Shown: positions 9,109 through 17,244 of the stretch, piece by piece
Layout of the letters: every line of letters begins with the position of its first letter
How positions within the stretch are numbered: the stretch's first letter is position 1
Assembly (NCBI GenBank): GCA_025463765.1
Contig: JAODBC010000062.1
Location: 1 to 38,253, forward strand
DNA: 38,253 nt
Reading direction: 5' to 3'
DNA from: Subtercola sp.
GTDB lineage: Bacteria; Actinomycetota; Actinomycetes; Actinomycetales; Microbacteriaceae
Notes under the pieces: model-generated
Database searches by the model: none
What the model was told of the DNA's origin: nothing
The model's input: only the letters and a program-made list of their open reading frames with translations
Program-made: the position numbers and the translations under genes

Positions 9109-9732
9109 GTGACAGCCAAAGTGACCTACCTGCCGGGTGTTGTGCCCGTCGAAGACGAGGGCATCACTGCCACATCGTGGCATGGTGAGCCAGAAGACGC
9201 GAACTACGGGCGAAACGACGAGCGCACAGAGCCGGCGATGAGCGAAGGTGAACGCGAGGCGTTTCTCGAAAACATCGTCGTACGTGCACTTGCGCGCAAA
9301 TCGCTCTCCGAGTGGGAGGTCACGAACTTGCTCGCGGCCAACGGTGTCGACCAGAGCGAGTTCGAGCAGTTCCTCGATCGCTACCGCGCCAACCGTTACG
9401 TCGACGACTACGATCTGGCCGAGACGCTGGTCGAATCGCTTCAGCGCCGTAAGGGGTACGGGCGATCGCAGATCCGGCACGAGCTGAGCGCTAGGCACAT
9501 CGCGCCCGAGATCATCTCGGTCGCTTTAGCGGTGCTGAGTGAAGACGACGAGCTGCGCAAGGCGACCGAGCTGGCCGAGAAGCGAGCTCCCACCCTGGCG
9601 CGTCTCGACGCCGCTACGGCCGAACGGCGTCTCACGTCGTTCCTGATGCGTAAGGGGTACCCCTCGTCGGTGGTGCGTACCGCCGTTGCGGCCGCGCTCA
9701 AGCCGCAGCCGCGCGCCGTACCCTTTCGCTGA
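9109..9732 (+). CDS. recX: Regulatory protein RecX
   Basis: A 207-residue protein that starts with GTG three bases after the recA stop, as is usual for this pair. Residues from about 60 carry the three-helix RecX repeats (ALARKSLSEWEV, then RYRANRYVDDYDLAETLVES, then RRKGYGRSQIRHELSARHI). RecX binds in the groove of the RecA filament and limits its growth. The first 45 residues are a divergent acidic extension. The reading frame ends in CGCTGA, which is itself the first unit of a tandem repeat. Confidence 0.92.
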   Translation: MTAKVTYLPGVVPVEDEGITATSWHGEPEDANYGRNDERTEPAMSEGEREAFLENIVVRALARKSLSEWEVTNLLAANGVDQSEFEQFLDRYRANRYVDDYDLAETLVESLQRRKGYGRSQIRHELSARHIAPEIISVALAVLSEDDELRKATELAEKRAPTLARLDAATAERRLTSFLMRKGYPSSVVRTAVAAALKPQPRAVPFR

Positions 9733-9790
9733 CCGCTGACCGCTGACCGCCCTCGCTGACCTTGGACAGCCCTCGCTGGCCTTCGACAGG
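9728..9790 (+). repeat. TGA-bearing tandem repeats starting at the recX stop codon
   Basis: CGCTGAC with period 7 begins at the recX stop itself. TGA triplets fall at 9730, 9737 and 9744, one in each reading frame. Two imperfect ~21-bp copies of GCCCTCGCTG-[AG]-CCTT follow, the second running into CTTCGACAGG. Confidence 0.8.
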
Positions 9791-9812
9791 CTGTGCACAG
9801 CCGAGGCGACCG

Positions 9813-9827
9813 TAGACTAGAGGCACT
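9813..9827 (+). promoter_or_regulatory. Near-leaderless promoter of miaB (TAGACT, 9-bp spacer)
   Basis: TAGACT at 9813-9818 ends 9 bases before the ATG. AGAGG lies in the spacer, but the predicted RNA would carry at most a few bases of it. Confidence 0.4.
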
Positions 9828-11387
9828 ATGAGCAGCGTCAGCGAAGCACCCACCCTCATCGCGCCCTCCACGGCCGCGTTCGATCAGACGGGGCGAGTGC
9901 GAACCTACGAGGTGCGAACCTACGGCTGCCAGATGAACGTGCACGACTCCGAACGGCTGAGCGGCTCGCTCGAGGCGGCCGGCTACGTGCGCAGCGAGTC
10001 TGGCGAAGCCGACGTTGTGGTCATCAACACCTGCGCCGTGCGCGAGAATGCCGACAATAAGCTCTACGGAAATCTCGGTTACCTCGCTTCGGTGAAGAAG
10101 CGCCACGCGGGCATGCAGATCGCCGTCGGCGGGTGTCTCGCCCAGAAAGACAAGTCGGTCATCCTCTCGAAGGCGCCGTGGGTCGACGTCGTCTTCGGCA
10201 CGCACAATATGGGTGCTCTGCCGAGTCTTCTCGAGCGCGCTCGTCACAACGGCGAGGCGCAGCTCGAGATTCTCGACTCTCTCGAGACGTTTCCCTCTAC
10301 GCTTCCCACGAAGCGCGACTCCAGCTACAGCGGCTGGGTTTCCATCTCGGTCGGCTGCAACAACACGTGTACGTTCTGCATCGTGCCGTCGCTGCGCGGC
10401 AAAGAGAAAGATCGTCGGCCCGGCGAGGTTCTGCGAGAGATCCAGTCCATCGTCGACGATGGGGCGATCGAGGTCACGCTGCTGGGCCAGAACGTCAACT
10501 CCTACGGCGTCGAGTTCGGCGATCGTCAGGCTTTCAGCAAACTTCTGCGCGCGGCGGGCGAGATCCAGGGCCTCGAACGCATCCGCTTCACCAGCCCCCA
10601 CCCGGCGGCGTTCACCGACGATGTCATCGACGCCATGGCAGAGACGCCGTCGGTGATGCCGCAGCTGCACATGCCTTTGCAGTCCGGCTCCGACCGCATT
10701 CTGCGGCTCATGAAGCGTTCGTACCGCTCGGAGAAGTTCCTGGGCATTCTCGACCGCGTGCGTGCGCGCATGCCCCACGCTGCAATCAGCACCGACATCA
10801 TCGTCGGCTTTCCCGGTGAGACCGAAGAAGACTTTCAAGAGACCCTGCGGGTCGTCGAGCAGGCACGCTTCGCCACGGCGTTCACATTCCAGTACTCCAT
10901 TCGCCCCGGCACCCCCGCGGCTACCATGGCCGATCAGGTGCCGAAGCAGGTCGTGCAAGAGCGCTACGAACGCCTTGTCGCGCTGCAAGACCGCATTGCG
11001 TGGGAAGAGAACCAGAAGGTCGTCGGCCGTCGTGTCGAGGTTCTGGTCGCCAACGAAGGGCGCAAAGACAGCGACACGAAGCGCCTCAGCGGTCGAGCCG
11101 AAGACAGCCGGCTCGTGCACTTCGAGGTGCCGGAAGGTTCGGCGATTCCCCGCCCGGGTGACGTGGTGAGCGTCACTGTGACGAGCGCAAAGCCCTACTA
11201 CCTCATCGCCGATTCGCTCGACGGTCTGCCTCTCGAGGTTCGACGTACGCGCGCCGGCGACGCGTTCGAACGAGACCAGTCCGACTCGTGTGCCGTGCCG
11301 GCACCGACCGGATCGGATGCGGGGTCGAACGGTGCCGTCGGCCGGGTCTCGCTGGGGCTGCCGACGCTTCGCCTGTCGGCCCCGTGA
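9828..11387 (+). CDS. miaB: tRNA-2-methylthio-N6-dimethylallyladenosine synthase MiaB
   Basis: A 519-residue radical-SAM methylthiotransferase that adds the 2-methylthio group to i6A37 of tRNAs. The N-terminal UPF0004 domain supplies three cluster cysteines (C34 in TYGCQMN, C69 in NTCAV, C103 in GGCLA). The radical-SAM cluster is C177-x3-C181-x2-C184 (CNNTCTFC). The TRAM RNA-binding domain occupies roughly 385-460. A C-terminal tail of about 50 residues has no recognisable domain. The substrate is prepared by MiaA, encoded immediately downstream. Confidence 0.96.
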   Translation: MSSVSEAPTLIAPSTAAFDQTGRVRTYEVRTYGCQMNVHDSERLSGSLEAAGYVRSESGEADVVVINTCAVRENADNKLYGNLGYLASVKKRHAGMQIAVGGCLAQKDKSVILSKAPWVDVVFGTHNMGALPSLLERARHNGEAQLEILDSLETFPSTLPTKRDSSYSGWVSISVGCNNTCTFCIVPSLRGKEKDRRPGEVLREIQSIVDDGAIEVTLLGQNVNSYGVEFGDRQAFSKLLRAAGEIQGLERIRFTSPHPAAFTDDVIDAMAETPSVMPQLHMPLQSGSDRILRLMKRSYRSEKFLGILDRVRARMPHAAISTDIIVGFPGETEEDFQETLRVVEQARFATAFTFQYSIRPGTPAATMADQVPKQVVQERYERLVALQDRIAWEENQKVVGRRVEVLVANEGRKDSDTKRLSGRAEDSRLVHFEVPEGSAIPRPGDVVSVTVTSAKPYYLIADSLDGLPLEVRRTRAGDAFERDQSDSCAVPAPTGSDAGSNGAVGRVSLGLPTLRLSAP

Positions 11388-11447
11388 CTCTCGCTGCGGT
11401 CGACGCTGTCGTAGCGGTTGCCGCCCGCGCTCGGCTTGCCACGCCAG

Positions 11448-12377
11448 GTGCCTGAACGCCTGCTCGCCATCGTCGGCGCGACCGGAACCGGCAAGTCCGA
11501 TCTGTCGCTCGCCGTCGCCGAGGCGTTGACTCGTCTCGGCCGACGGGCCGAGGTGGTGAACGCCGACGCCATGCAGCTTTACCGCGGCATGAACATCGGC
11601 ACCGCGAAACTCTCGCCTGCCGAACGCCGGGGAGTGCCGCACCATTTGCTCGACGTTCTCGATGTCACGGCCGAGGGCTCGGTGGCCGCCTACCAGACCG
11701 ATGCCCGCGTGGCGATCGACGGTGTTCTCGAACGTGGCGCGGTGCCCATTCTGGTGGGCGGATCCGGGCTCTACGTGTCGTCGGTCATCCATGACTTTCG
11801 GTTTCCTGTGCGCGACGCTGACGTGCGTCGGGTGCTCGAGCAAGAGCTCGAGCAACACGGTATCGGGCTGCTGTTTCGGCGGCTCGCCGACGCTGATCCG
11901 CAGGCCGCGGCATCCATCGGCCCCCACAACGGCCGGCGAATCGTGCGTGCGCTCGAGGTGATCGAGCTCACCGGCGTTCCGGTCAGCGGCCAGTTGCCCG
12001 AGCAGCCCGTGCCGTGGCGCCCGACGACAATTGTCGCCCTCGAACATCCGCGCGCCGAACTTGTCGAGCGGCTCGACGCCCGGGTCGAGCAGATGTGGGC
12101 GAACGGCCTGGTCGCTGAGGTCGAGGGTCTCGTCCCGCTCGGTCTGGAGCAGGGCGTGACCGCTCGCCGCGCCATCGGATACGCCCAAGCCCTCGCGCAA
12201 TTGCACGGCACGCAGACCCAGGCTGAGGCGATCGCCGAAGCGCAGGCCCTCACACGGCGTTACGCCCGGCGCCAGGTCAGCTGGTTCCGCCGTTATGCCG
12301 AGGCGCAGTGGATGCCCGCCGCCGACCCAGAACTCATCGACAACGCAGTGGCCGCCTTCCTGGCCGCAGAGCACTGA
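11448..12377 (+). CDS. miaA: tRNA dimethylallyltransferase MiaA
   Basis: About 309 residues. It transfers the dimethylallyl group from DMAPP to A37 of tRNAs reading UNN codons, giving the i6A that MiaB thiomethylates. The P-loop [13 protein letters not shown] is at residues 7-19. [15 protein letters not shown] (the tRNA and DMAPP recognition segment) and GGSGLYV follow, with [14 protein letters not shown] near the end. The start is uncertain. In-frame TTG 11418, TTG 11436 and GTG 11448 are all possible and none has a Shine-Dalgarno. GTG 11448 gives the usual short lead-in before the P-loop. It probably shares the miaB transcript. Confidence 0.92.
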   Translation: MPERLLAIVGATGTGKSDLSLAVAEALTRLGRRAEVVNADAMQLYRGMNIGTAKLSPAERRGVPHHLLDVLDVTAEGSVAAYQTDARVAIDGVLERGAVPILVGGSGLYVSSVIHDFRFPVRDADVRRVLEQELEQHGIGLLFRRLADADPQAAASIGPHNGRRIVRALEVIELTGVPVSGQLPEQPVPWRPTTIVALEHPRAELVERLDARVEQMWANGLVAEVEGLVPLGLEQGVTARRAIGYAQALAQLHGTQTQAEAIAEAQALTRRYARRQVSWFRRYAEAQWMPAADPELIDNAVAAFLAAEH

Positions 12378-12430
12378 GCGCAGCCACGGGCAGCCACGCG
12401 CAGCCGACGAGACAACCGTCGCACACGCCC

Positions 12431-12442
12431 TAGGCTTGAACC
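12431..12442 (+). promoter_or_regulatory. Leaderless-type promoter of dapF (TAGGCT, 6-bp spacer)
   Basis: TAGGCT at 12431-12436 is followed by six bases and then ATG 12443. There is no Shine-Dalgarno. The short gap after miaA (12378-12430) also carries GCAGCCACG-type repeats. Confidence 0.5.
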
Positions 12443-13324
12443 ATGTCTATCGATCTGCATTTCACCAAGGGTCAGGGAACAGGCAACGACTTCGTGCTCT
12501 TCTCCGACCCCGAGGGCGACATCTCTCTCAGCCCGGAGCAGATCGCGTCGTTGTGCGACCGCAATTTCGGCATCGGGGCGAACGGCCTGATCCGCGCGGT
12601 GAAGTCGGCGAATCTGCCCGAGGGTGCAGCATCTCTGGCCGAAGACTCGGCGGCCGAGTGGTTCATGGACTATCACAACGCTGACGGTTCGCCGGCGGAG
12701 ATGTGCGGCAACGGCATCCGGGTGTTCGTGAAGTACCTCATCGAGAACGGCCTCGCCGCACTCGAGCAGGGCGACACGTTCGTTGTGGGCACCCGCGCCG
12801 GCGTGATCGATGTGCAGCGTAACCTCACCGGGTTTCAGGCCGATCTGGGTCGTTGGCGCCTCGACGGCGGCGAGCCGCTGGTGCGCGCGAAGAACCTTCA
12901 GGTGGCCCGGCCGGGCCTCGGCGTCAACGTCGGCAATCCGCATGTCGTCGTCGCCCTCGCCGATGAGGCCGAGCTGGAGTCGGCCGATCTGACCTTCATT
13001 CCGCACCTCGACCCCGCACCCGTCGAAGGCGCGAACGTCGAGTTCGTCGTTCCGCTCGAGCCCCTGGTGCGAAACGGCGTCGGGCACATTCGCATGCGCG
13101 TGCACGAGCGCGGCAGCGGAGAAACGCTCTCGTGCGGAACCGGCGCAGCGGCCGCGGCCCTCGCCATTCGCTATTGGGCCGGCGCAGGTGCGCCCAACCA
13201 GTGGCGCGTCGAGGTTCCGGGCGGTGCTGTCGGCGTGCGCATGTACGCCACCGAAGACGGCGAGCACGTGGCGCTGTCTGGGCCGGCCGAACTGGTCTTC
13301 GAGGGCGACGTCACCCTCGCCTGA
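12443..13324 (+). CDS. dapF: Diaminopimelate epimerase
   Basis: A 293-residue cofactor-independent epimerase that converts LL- to meso-diaminopimelate for lysine and peptidoglycan. Both catalytic cysteines are present in their motifs: C88 in [10 protein letters not shown] and C231 in [11 protein letters not shown]. The substrate-binding segments GTGNDFVLF (N-terminal half) and [10 protein letters not shown] are also visible. Length is normal for the family. Its TGA directly abuts the stop of the convergent methyltransferase gene (shared TGATCA). Confidence 0.96.
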   Translation: MSIDLHFTKGQGTGNDFVLFSDPEGDISLSPEQIASLCDRNFGIGANGLIRAVKSANLPEGAASLAEDSAAEWFMDYHNADGSPAEMCGNGIRVFVKYLIENGLAALEQGDTFVVGTRAGVIDVQRNLTGFQADLGRWRLDGGEPLVRAKNLQVARPGLGVNVGNPHVVVALADEAELESADLTFIPHLDPAPVEGANVEFVVPLEPLVRNGVGHIRMRVHERGSGETLSCGTGAAAAALAIRYWAGAGAPNQWRVEVPGGAVGVRMYATEDGEHVALSGPAELVFEGDVTLA

Positions 13325-13939
13325 TCAGGCTTTCTGCCGCGCCCGCAGCACGCGGTAGCCCTTGTTGGTGGCCGCCCGGGTCACGCTCAATGTTGGCAAC
13401 GCTCCCTCGAGCCAGCGCTGCAGCGAATCCGACCCGAGGTTGCGCTGCACGACGAGCCACGCGTCCGAACCGGGGTCGAGACGCGGCAGCCACTTCTGCA
13501 GCAGGTTGTGCAATTCGTCTTTACCGACGCGGATGGGCGGGTTCGACCAGATGGTCATGAACTCGAGCTCGTCGGGAACATCTGACGGCAGCACGGCGTT
13601 GATGTTGTCGAGGCCGAGCTTTTCAGCGTTGGCCCGCACGAGGTCGAGAGCGCGCTCGTTGACGTCAACAGCCCACACGGTGGCGTGGGGTGACAACAGC
13701 GCAAGAGCGATCGAAATCGGCCCCCAGCCGCACCCCACATCGAGCAGATTGCCCCCGGGCGGCGGCGCGGGAGTATTGGCGAGCAGAACCTGGGTTCCGG
13801 CATCCACCCGGTCAGGGCTGAATACGCCGCCCGCGGTGGTCGCAGAGAACGATCGCCCGGCAAGAGTCACCTGAATCTCTTTGAGCTTGAGTTCCGTCGA
13901 TGGGTGAGCTGAGAAGTAGTGCCCATTGTCGGAAGCCAT
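13325..13939 (-). CDS. Class I SAM-dependent methyltransferase, RsmC-like
   Basis: A 204-residue methyltransferase of the MTS (PF05175) type, related to the catalytic half of the 16S rRNA G1207 methyltransferase RsmC. SAM motif I is LLDVGCGWGPISIALA, the acidic motif is VWAVDVNERAL, and the catalytic motif is SNPPIRVGK. The ATG at 13939 (MASDNGHYFSAHP) is chosen because this is the family's usual N-terminus. The frame is open for 52 more codons upstream, but that part overlaps hflX and lacks similarity. It diverges from hflX and converges on dapF. The substrate (rRNA base) is inferred from the family only. Confidence 0.85.
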   Translation of the reverse strand: MASDNGHYFSAHPSTELKLKEIQVTLAGRSFSATTAGGVFSPDRVDAGTQVLLANTPAPPPGGNLLDVGCGWGPISIALALLSPHATVWAVDVNERALDLVRANAEKLGLDNINAVLPSDVPDELEFMTIWSNPPIRVGKDELHNLLQKWLPRLDPGSDAWLVVQRNLGSDSLQRWLEGALPTLSVTRAATNKGYRVLRARQKA

Positions 13940-13965
13940 AGAGGGAATGTAGCAAATGAGAGGTC

Positions 13966-13979
13966 TAGTCTTTACATCA
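13966..13979 (+). promoter_or_regulatory. Leaderless-type promoter of hflX (TAGTCT, 8-bp spacer)
   Basis: TAGTCT at 13966-13971 ends 8 bases before ATG 13980. Its position implies that the in-frame ATG at 13956 lies upstream of the transcription start and is not used. Confidence 0.45.
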
Positions 13980-15551
13980 ATGTCTGAACACGATTCACTT
14001 TCGCCGAACGAGTCGACCATCGACGAGACGGCAACCACGGCAACCGACGAGTCGACGCGCACCACGGTCGACCGTATTCTGGCGCGCGCCGACACCCGGG
14101 CATCCGGTTACGCCCTCTTTTCGCCCGGCAGTGCACAAGCCGTCGACCGCGAGAGTGCGGATGCCCGGGGCCGAACAAACCACGACGGTGACCAGTTCGA
14201 CCTGGCCGACCGCCAGGCGCTGCGCCGCGTCGCCGGTCTCTCTACCGAACTCGAAGACGTCACCGAGGTCGAATACCGCCAGTTACGGCTCGAGAACGTC
14301 GTGCTCATCGGGGTTTACACCCAGGGCACGCTGACCGACGCCGAGAACTCGCTGCACGAACTCGCCGCACTCGCCGAAACCGCCGGCGCTGCTGTGCTCG
14401 ACGGCCTCCTACAGCGTCGGGCGAACCCCGACCCGAGCACCTACTTCGGCAAGGGCAAGGCCGAAGAGCTGGCCGGTGTGGTCAAGGCGCTCGGCGCCGA
14501 TACCGTCATCGCCGACAGCGAGCTCGCGCCGAGCCAGCGGCGGGCGCTCGAAGACGTCGTCAAGGTCAAGGTCATCGATCGCACGGCCGTCATTCTCGAC
14601 ATCTTCAGCCAGCACGCCAAGAGCCGGGAGGGCAAGGCGCAGGTCGAACTCGCTCAGCTCGAATACCTGCTTCCTCGTTTGCGCGGCTGGGGTGACTCCA
14701 TGTCGCGTCAGGCCGGTGGCCAGGTGGGCGGCGCCGGTGCAGGCATGGGGTCGCGTGGCCCCGGTGAGACGAAGATCGAGCTCGATCGGCGGCGCATCCA
14801 CACCCGCATGGCCCGGCTGCGTAAGCAGATCGCGGCCATGAAGCCCGCTCGCGAGGCGAAGCGCGCCAACCGTAAGCGTAATACCGTGCCGTCTGTCGCC
14901 ATCGCGGGCTACACCAACGCGGGCAAGTCGTCGCTGCTGAACCGCATCACTGGTGCCGGCCTGCTGGTCGAGAACGCGCTGTTCGCGACTCTCGACGCGA
15001 CGGTGCGCCGCACGCAGACCGCCGACGGGCGAGAGTTCACCTTCGTCGACACGGTGGGGTTCGTACGCAGCCTGCCCACGCAGTTGGTGGAGGCGTTCCG
15101 CTCCACGCTCGAAGAGGTTGCTGACGCCGACGTCATTCTGCACGTCGTCGACGGCTCACACCCCGACCCCGCGAGCCAGCTCACCACGGTGCGCGAGGTC
15201 ATCGGCGAGGCCGGTGCCCGGGGTATCCCGGAGCTGGTGGTGTTCAACAAGAGCGACCTCATCGACGAAAGCGACCGCATTGTGTTGCGTGGCCTCGAGC
15301 CGCACTCGGTGTTCGTGTCGGCGCGCACCGGTGAAGGCATCGAGGAGCTGTTGCAGCTGCTCGATGGCATGCTCCCCACGCCGTCGATCGAGGTCGACGT
15401 TCTGGTGCCCTACGACCGCGGAGACCTGATCTCGCAGATGCACCAGCACAGCACCGTGCTCAGCACCGACTACGAAGAGGGCGGAACCCACGTTCGCGCC
15501 CTCGTGAAGCCCGAGTTCGAGGCGCAGCTCCTGGAGTTCAGCACCAGCTAA
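13980..15551 (+). CDS. hflX: GTPase HflX
   Basis: A 523-residue ribosome-associated GTPase that splits stalled or heat-damaged 70S ribosomes. The N-terminal HflX domain covers about 90-260 and contains FGKGKAEEL, the linker QLEYLLPRLRGWG and the Gly-rich segment ending GSRGPGETK. The G domain shows G1 GYTNAGKSS, G3 DTVGFV and G4 NKSD. A C-terminal subdomain of about 80 residues follows. The first 75 residues are a low-complexity Thr/Glu/Ala extension. Start ATG 13980 is preferred over ATG 13956 because of the TANNNT box between them. Confidence 0.94.
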   Translation: MSEHDSLSPNESTIDETATTATDESTRTTVDRILARADTRASGYALFSPGSAQAVDRESADARGRTNHDGDQFDLADRQALRRVAGLSTELEDVTEVEYRQLRLENVVLIGVYTQGTLTDAENSLHELAALAETAGAAVLDGLLQRRANPDPSTYFGKGKAEELAGVVKALGADTVIADSELAPSQRRALEDVVKVKVIDRTAVILDIFSQHAKSREGKAQVELAQLEYLLPRLRGWGDSMSRQAGGQVGGAGAGMGSRGPGETKIELDRRRIHTRMARLRKQIAAMKPAREAKRANRKRNTVPSVAIAGYTNAGKSSLLNRITGAGLLVENALFATLDATVRRTQTADGREFTFVDTVGFVRSLPTQLVEAFRSTLEEVADADVILHVVDGSHPDPASQLTTVREVIGEAGARGIPELVVFNKSDLIDESDRIVLRGLEPHSVFVSARTGEGIEELLQLLDGMLPTPSIEVDVLVPYDRGDLISQMHQHSTVLSTDYEEGGTHVRALVKPEFEAQLLEFSTS

Positions 15552-15620
15552 GCGCTGAGCGCTGCGGCGCCGTGGGCGAGTGAGCCCGTTATTCGATTCG
15601 TCAGGCCGTTATGCCGTTCA

Positions 15621-15642
15621 TGAGGCCGTTATAACGGCCTCA
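15621..15642. terminator. Perfect 22-bp palindrome between hflX and lexA
   Basis: TGAGGCCGTTA followed by its exact reverse complement lies between two convergent genes. A cruciform or hairpin without a loop could terminate transcription from both sides. A degenerate GCCGTTAT-type repeat sits just upstream (15585-15620). Confidence 0.5.
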
Positions 15643-15677
15643 CTACGGCGTACTGGTCTCACGAACGGGCTGCGTCC

Positions 15678-15775
15678 GGTCAGACCGACCGTCGGGCGGC
15701 CATGTGATCAGTCCGACCGAATGGCGGCCATGTGATCCGACCGTCCGGCGGCCATGTAGTCAGACCGAACGCAGC
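15678..15775 (-). repeat. Tandem GGCGGCCATGT repeats anchored at the lexA 3' end
   Basis: GGCGGCCATGT-[GA]-[TG] units begin at 15695, 15723 and 15747. Each is followed or preceded by a [CT]CCGACCG or CAGACCG element. On the minus strand the first unit contains the lexA stop codon. The last codons of lexA (CGTTCGGTC) reappear downstream in altered form, as if the gene end had been copied. Confidence 0.75.
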
Positions 15776-16425
15776 ACCGCGACGACTTTTCCGAGAACCG
15801 TGGCGTAGTCGCCGAGGATGGGCTCGAAGTTCGAGTTGCGCGGCAGCAGCCACGTGTGGCCGTCGCGCTGACGAAAGACCTTCACGGTGGCCTCCTCGTC
15901 GAGCATGGCAGCCACGATGTCGCCGTTCTCCGCCGTGTTCTGCGTGCGTACGACCACCCAGTCGCCGTCGCAGATGGCCGCATCGATCATCGATTCGCCG
16001 ACGACTTTCAGCATGAACAGCTCGCCTTTTCCCACCAGCTGCCGGGGTAGTGGGTAGACCTCCTCCACCTGCTGCTCAGCAGTGATCGGGATGCCCGCCG
16101 CAATGCGCCCGACCAGAGGAACCAGTGCTACGTCACCGTGTGGTGTGGGGGAGTCCGCCGTTGCAGCATCGCCCTTGGGTATGTCGATCAGCACCTCGAG
16201 CGCACGAGGACGATTCGGGTCGCGGCGCAGGTACCCGCTCAACTCGAGCTGATTCAGCTGATGGGTCACGCTCGACAGCGAGGCGAGCCCCACTGCATCG
16301 CCGATCTCTCGCATGCTCGGCGGATACCCCTGCTGGTTCACCGCGTCGGAGATCACTTCGAGAATGGCCAGCTGTTTCTCGCTCAGCGACTTGCGCCGCC
16401 TGGTGCCGCCACGTTCACTGACCAC
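15760..16425 (-). CDS. lexA: LexA repressor
   Basis: A 221-residue SOS repressor (S24 peptidase family). The N-terminal winged helix-turn-helix covers residues 12-72 ([13 protein letters not shown], then [23 protein letters not shown]). The self-cleavage site is A110-G111 (IAAG). The catalytic dyad is S145 (VVGESMID) and K182 (EATVKVF). RecA filaments stimulate cleavage and so relieve repression. The start is GTG at 16425 on the minus strand. A gene for a LysM protein is divergent, and SOS-box-like sites lie between the two, so both are expected to be LexA-controlled. Confidence 0.97.
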   Translation of the reverse strand: MVSERGGTRRRKSLSEKQLAILEVISDAVNQQGYPPSMREIGDAVGLASLSSVTHQLNQLELSGYLRRDPNRPRALEVLIDIPKGDAATADSPTPHGDVALVPLVGRIAAGIPITAEQQVEEVYPLPRQLVGKGELFMLKVVGESMIDAAICDGDWVVVRTQNTAENGDIVAAMLDEEATVKVFRQRDGHTWLLPRNSNFEPILGDYATVLGKVVAVLRSV

Positions 16426-16565
16426 GTCGTACTCGCTTTCGTCACTGTTTCACCGGGCTGCTTCGACTGTGCTGCGACCAATGTCAGTGGCGTGCGATTC
16501 ACTATTCGAAGTACCGATTCGGCTCGATCTCAACTATCGAAACTGTATCGAACACTGCACCAAGA

Positions 16566-16581
16566 AGAAACACATGTTCGA
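16566..16581. promoter_or_regulatory. SOS-box-like site between lexA and the LysM gene (site 1)
   Basis: AGAAAC-ACAT-GTTCGA matches the LexA consensus TCGAAC-N4-GTTCGA at 9 of 12 fixed positions, with a perfect right half. It lies 141 bases upstream of lexA. TCGAA half-sites recur throughout 16500-16650. Confidence 0.5.
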
Positions 16582-16628
16582 GTGTGTCGCGACATCCATC
16601 GTGATATTCGACTTGAACATTCGAACAA

Positions 16629-16644
16629 TCGAAGATATATTCGG
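16629..16644. promoter_or_regulatory. SOS-box-like site between lexA and the LysM gene (site 2)
   Basis: TCGAAG-ATAT-ATTCGG matches the LexA consensus at 9 of 12 fixed positions and resembles the recA box (same ATAT centre and TTCGG end). It lies 84 bases before the LysM gene start. The whole 16426-16727 gap carries no gene in a plausible frame. Confidence 0.55.
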
Positions 16645-16727
16645 AACACAGCTTCGTACCAGGCACTCCCGGCCGAGCGCCTGGTACGAAAACCCTTACA
16701 ACGGGTACGTCCTTGAGAGGCAAGGCC

Positions 16728-17174
16728 ATGACTGCACTTCAGCTCGACGCTCGACCATTCACCGCCAGTCGTCCATCCACCGTCACTGGTCGATCCACCG
16801 TCACAGGTCGATCCACCGTCACTGGTTCACGCACGACGCCAGGCGCGGCAACTTCGCGCACGCGCCTGCGTATGACACGTCGCGGGCGCCTGGTGCTCGC
16901 AGCTCTCGTCTCCCTTCCTCTCATCGCCGGCCTCGCCGCGTTCGCCATTCTCGGTGGCGGTGCGGCCATCGCTACCGGTGGCGGGCAGCCCGTGAGCTAC
17001 AGCTACGTGACGGTGCAGTCGGGTCAGAGCCTCTGGGGCATCGCGCAGTCGCTCGACCCGTCGGCCGACCCGCGCGACATCATCGCCGAGATCGTCGATC
17101 TCAACCAGCTGCACACCTCCGACGTGCACGCCGGCCAGCGTCTCGCGCTCCCGCCCGAGTACGCCGCCAAGTAG
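16728..17174 (+). CDS. LysM-domain membrane protein, ChiZ/DivS-like SOS division inhibitor candidate
   Basis: A 148-residue protein. Residues 1-50 are a basic cytoplasmic tail with three STVTGR-type repeats. A single membrane segment lies at about 54-76 (LVLAALVSLPLIAGLAAFAIL). A LysM peptidoglycan-binding module spans about 92-142 (YVTVQSGQSLWGIAQSL, then IVDLNQL and HAGQRLALP). The architecture and divergent placement next to lexA match M. tuberculosis Rv2719c (ChiZ) and Corynebacterium DivS, which are induced by DNA damage and delay division. Functional equivalence is inferred. ATG 16728 has GAGAGGCAAGG before it. An in-frame TTG at 16713 is less likely. Confidence 0.75.
   Translation: MTALQLDARPFTASRPSTVTGRSTVTGRSTVTGSRTTPGAATSRTRLRMTRRGRLVLAALVSLPLIAGLAAFAILGGGAAIATGGGQPVSYSYVTVQSGQSLWGIAQSLDPSADPRDIIAEIVDLNQLHTSDVHAGQRLALPPEYAAK
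16773..16826 (+). repeat. Three 18-bp tandem repeats inside the LysM gene
   Basis: Units CGATCCACCGTCACTGGT at 16773 (first two bases differ), 16791 (one change) and 16809 encode the hexapeptide repeat in the cytoplasmic tail. The multiple-of-three unit keeps the frame. Confidence 0.92.
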
Positions 17175-17231
17175 ACCCGCCGGCGGCGCGTATCCGAAGC
17201 CACCTCGCGCGGCGCCCGTGACTGCACGCAC

Positions 17232-17244
17232 TACCATTGAGCAG
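17232..17244 (+). promoter_or_regulatory. Leaderless-type promoter of hisC (TACCAT, 7-bp spacer)
   Basis: TACCAT at 17232-17237 ends seven bases before GTG 17245. It favours this start over the GTG at 17218. Confidence 0.4.

Noticed and set aside
9441..12374. 977-codon open frame on the minus strand across recX, miaB and miaA
   Set aside because: It is antisense to three well-recognised genes and reads as Arg/Asp/His-rich low-complexity protein, the normal shadow of high-GC codon bias.
16313..17221. 302-codon plus-strand frame across lexA, the SOS interval and the LysM gene
   Set aside because: It conflicts with two real genes and the operator region and is Arg/His-rich shadow sequence.
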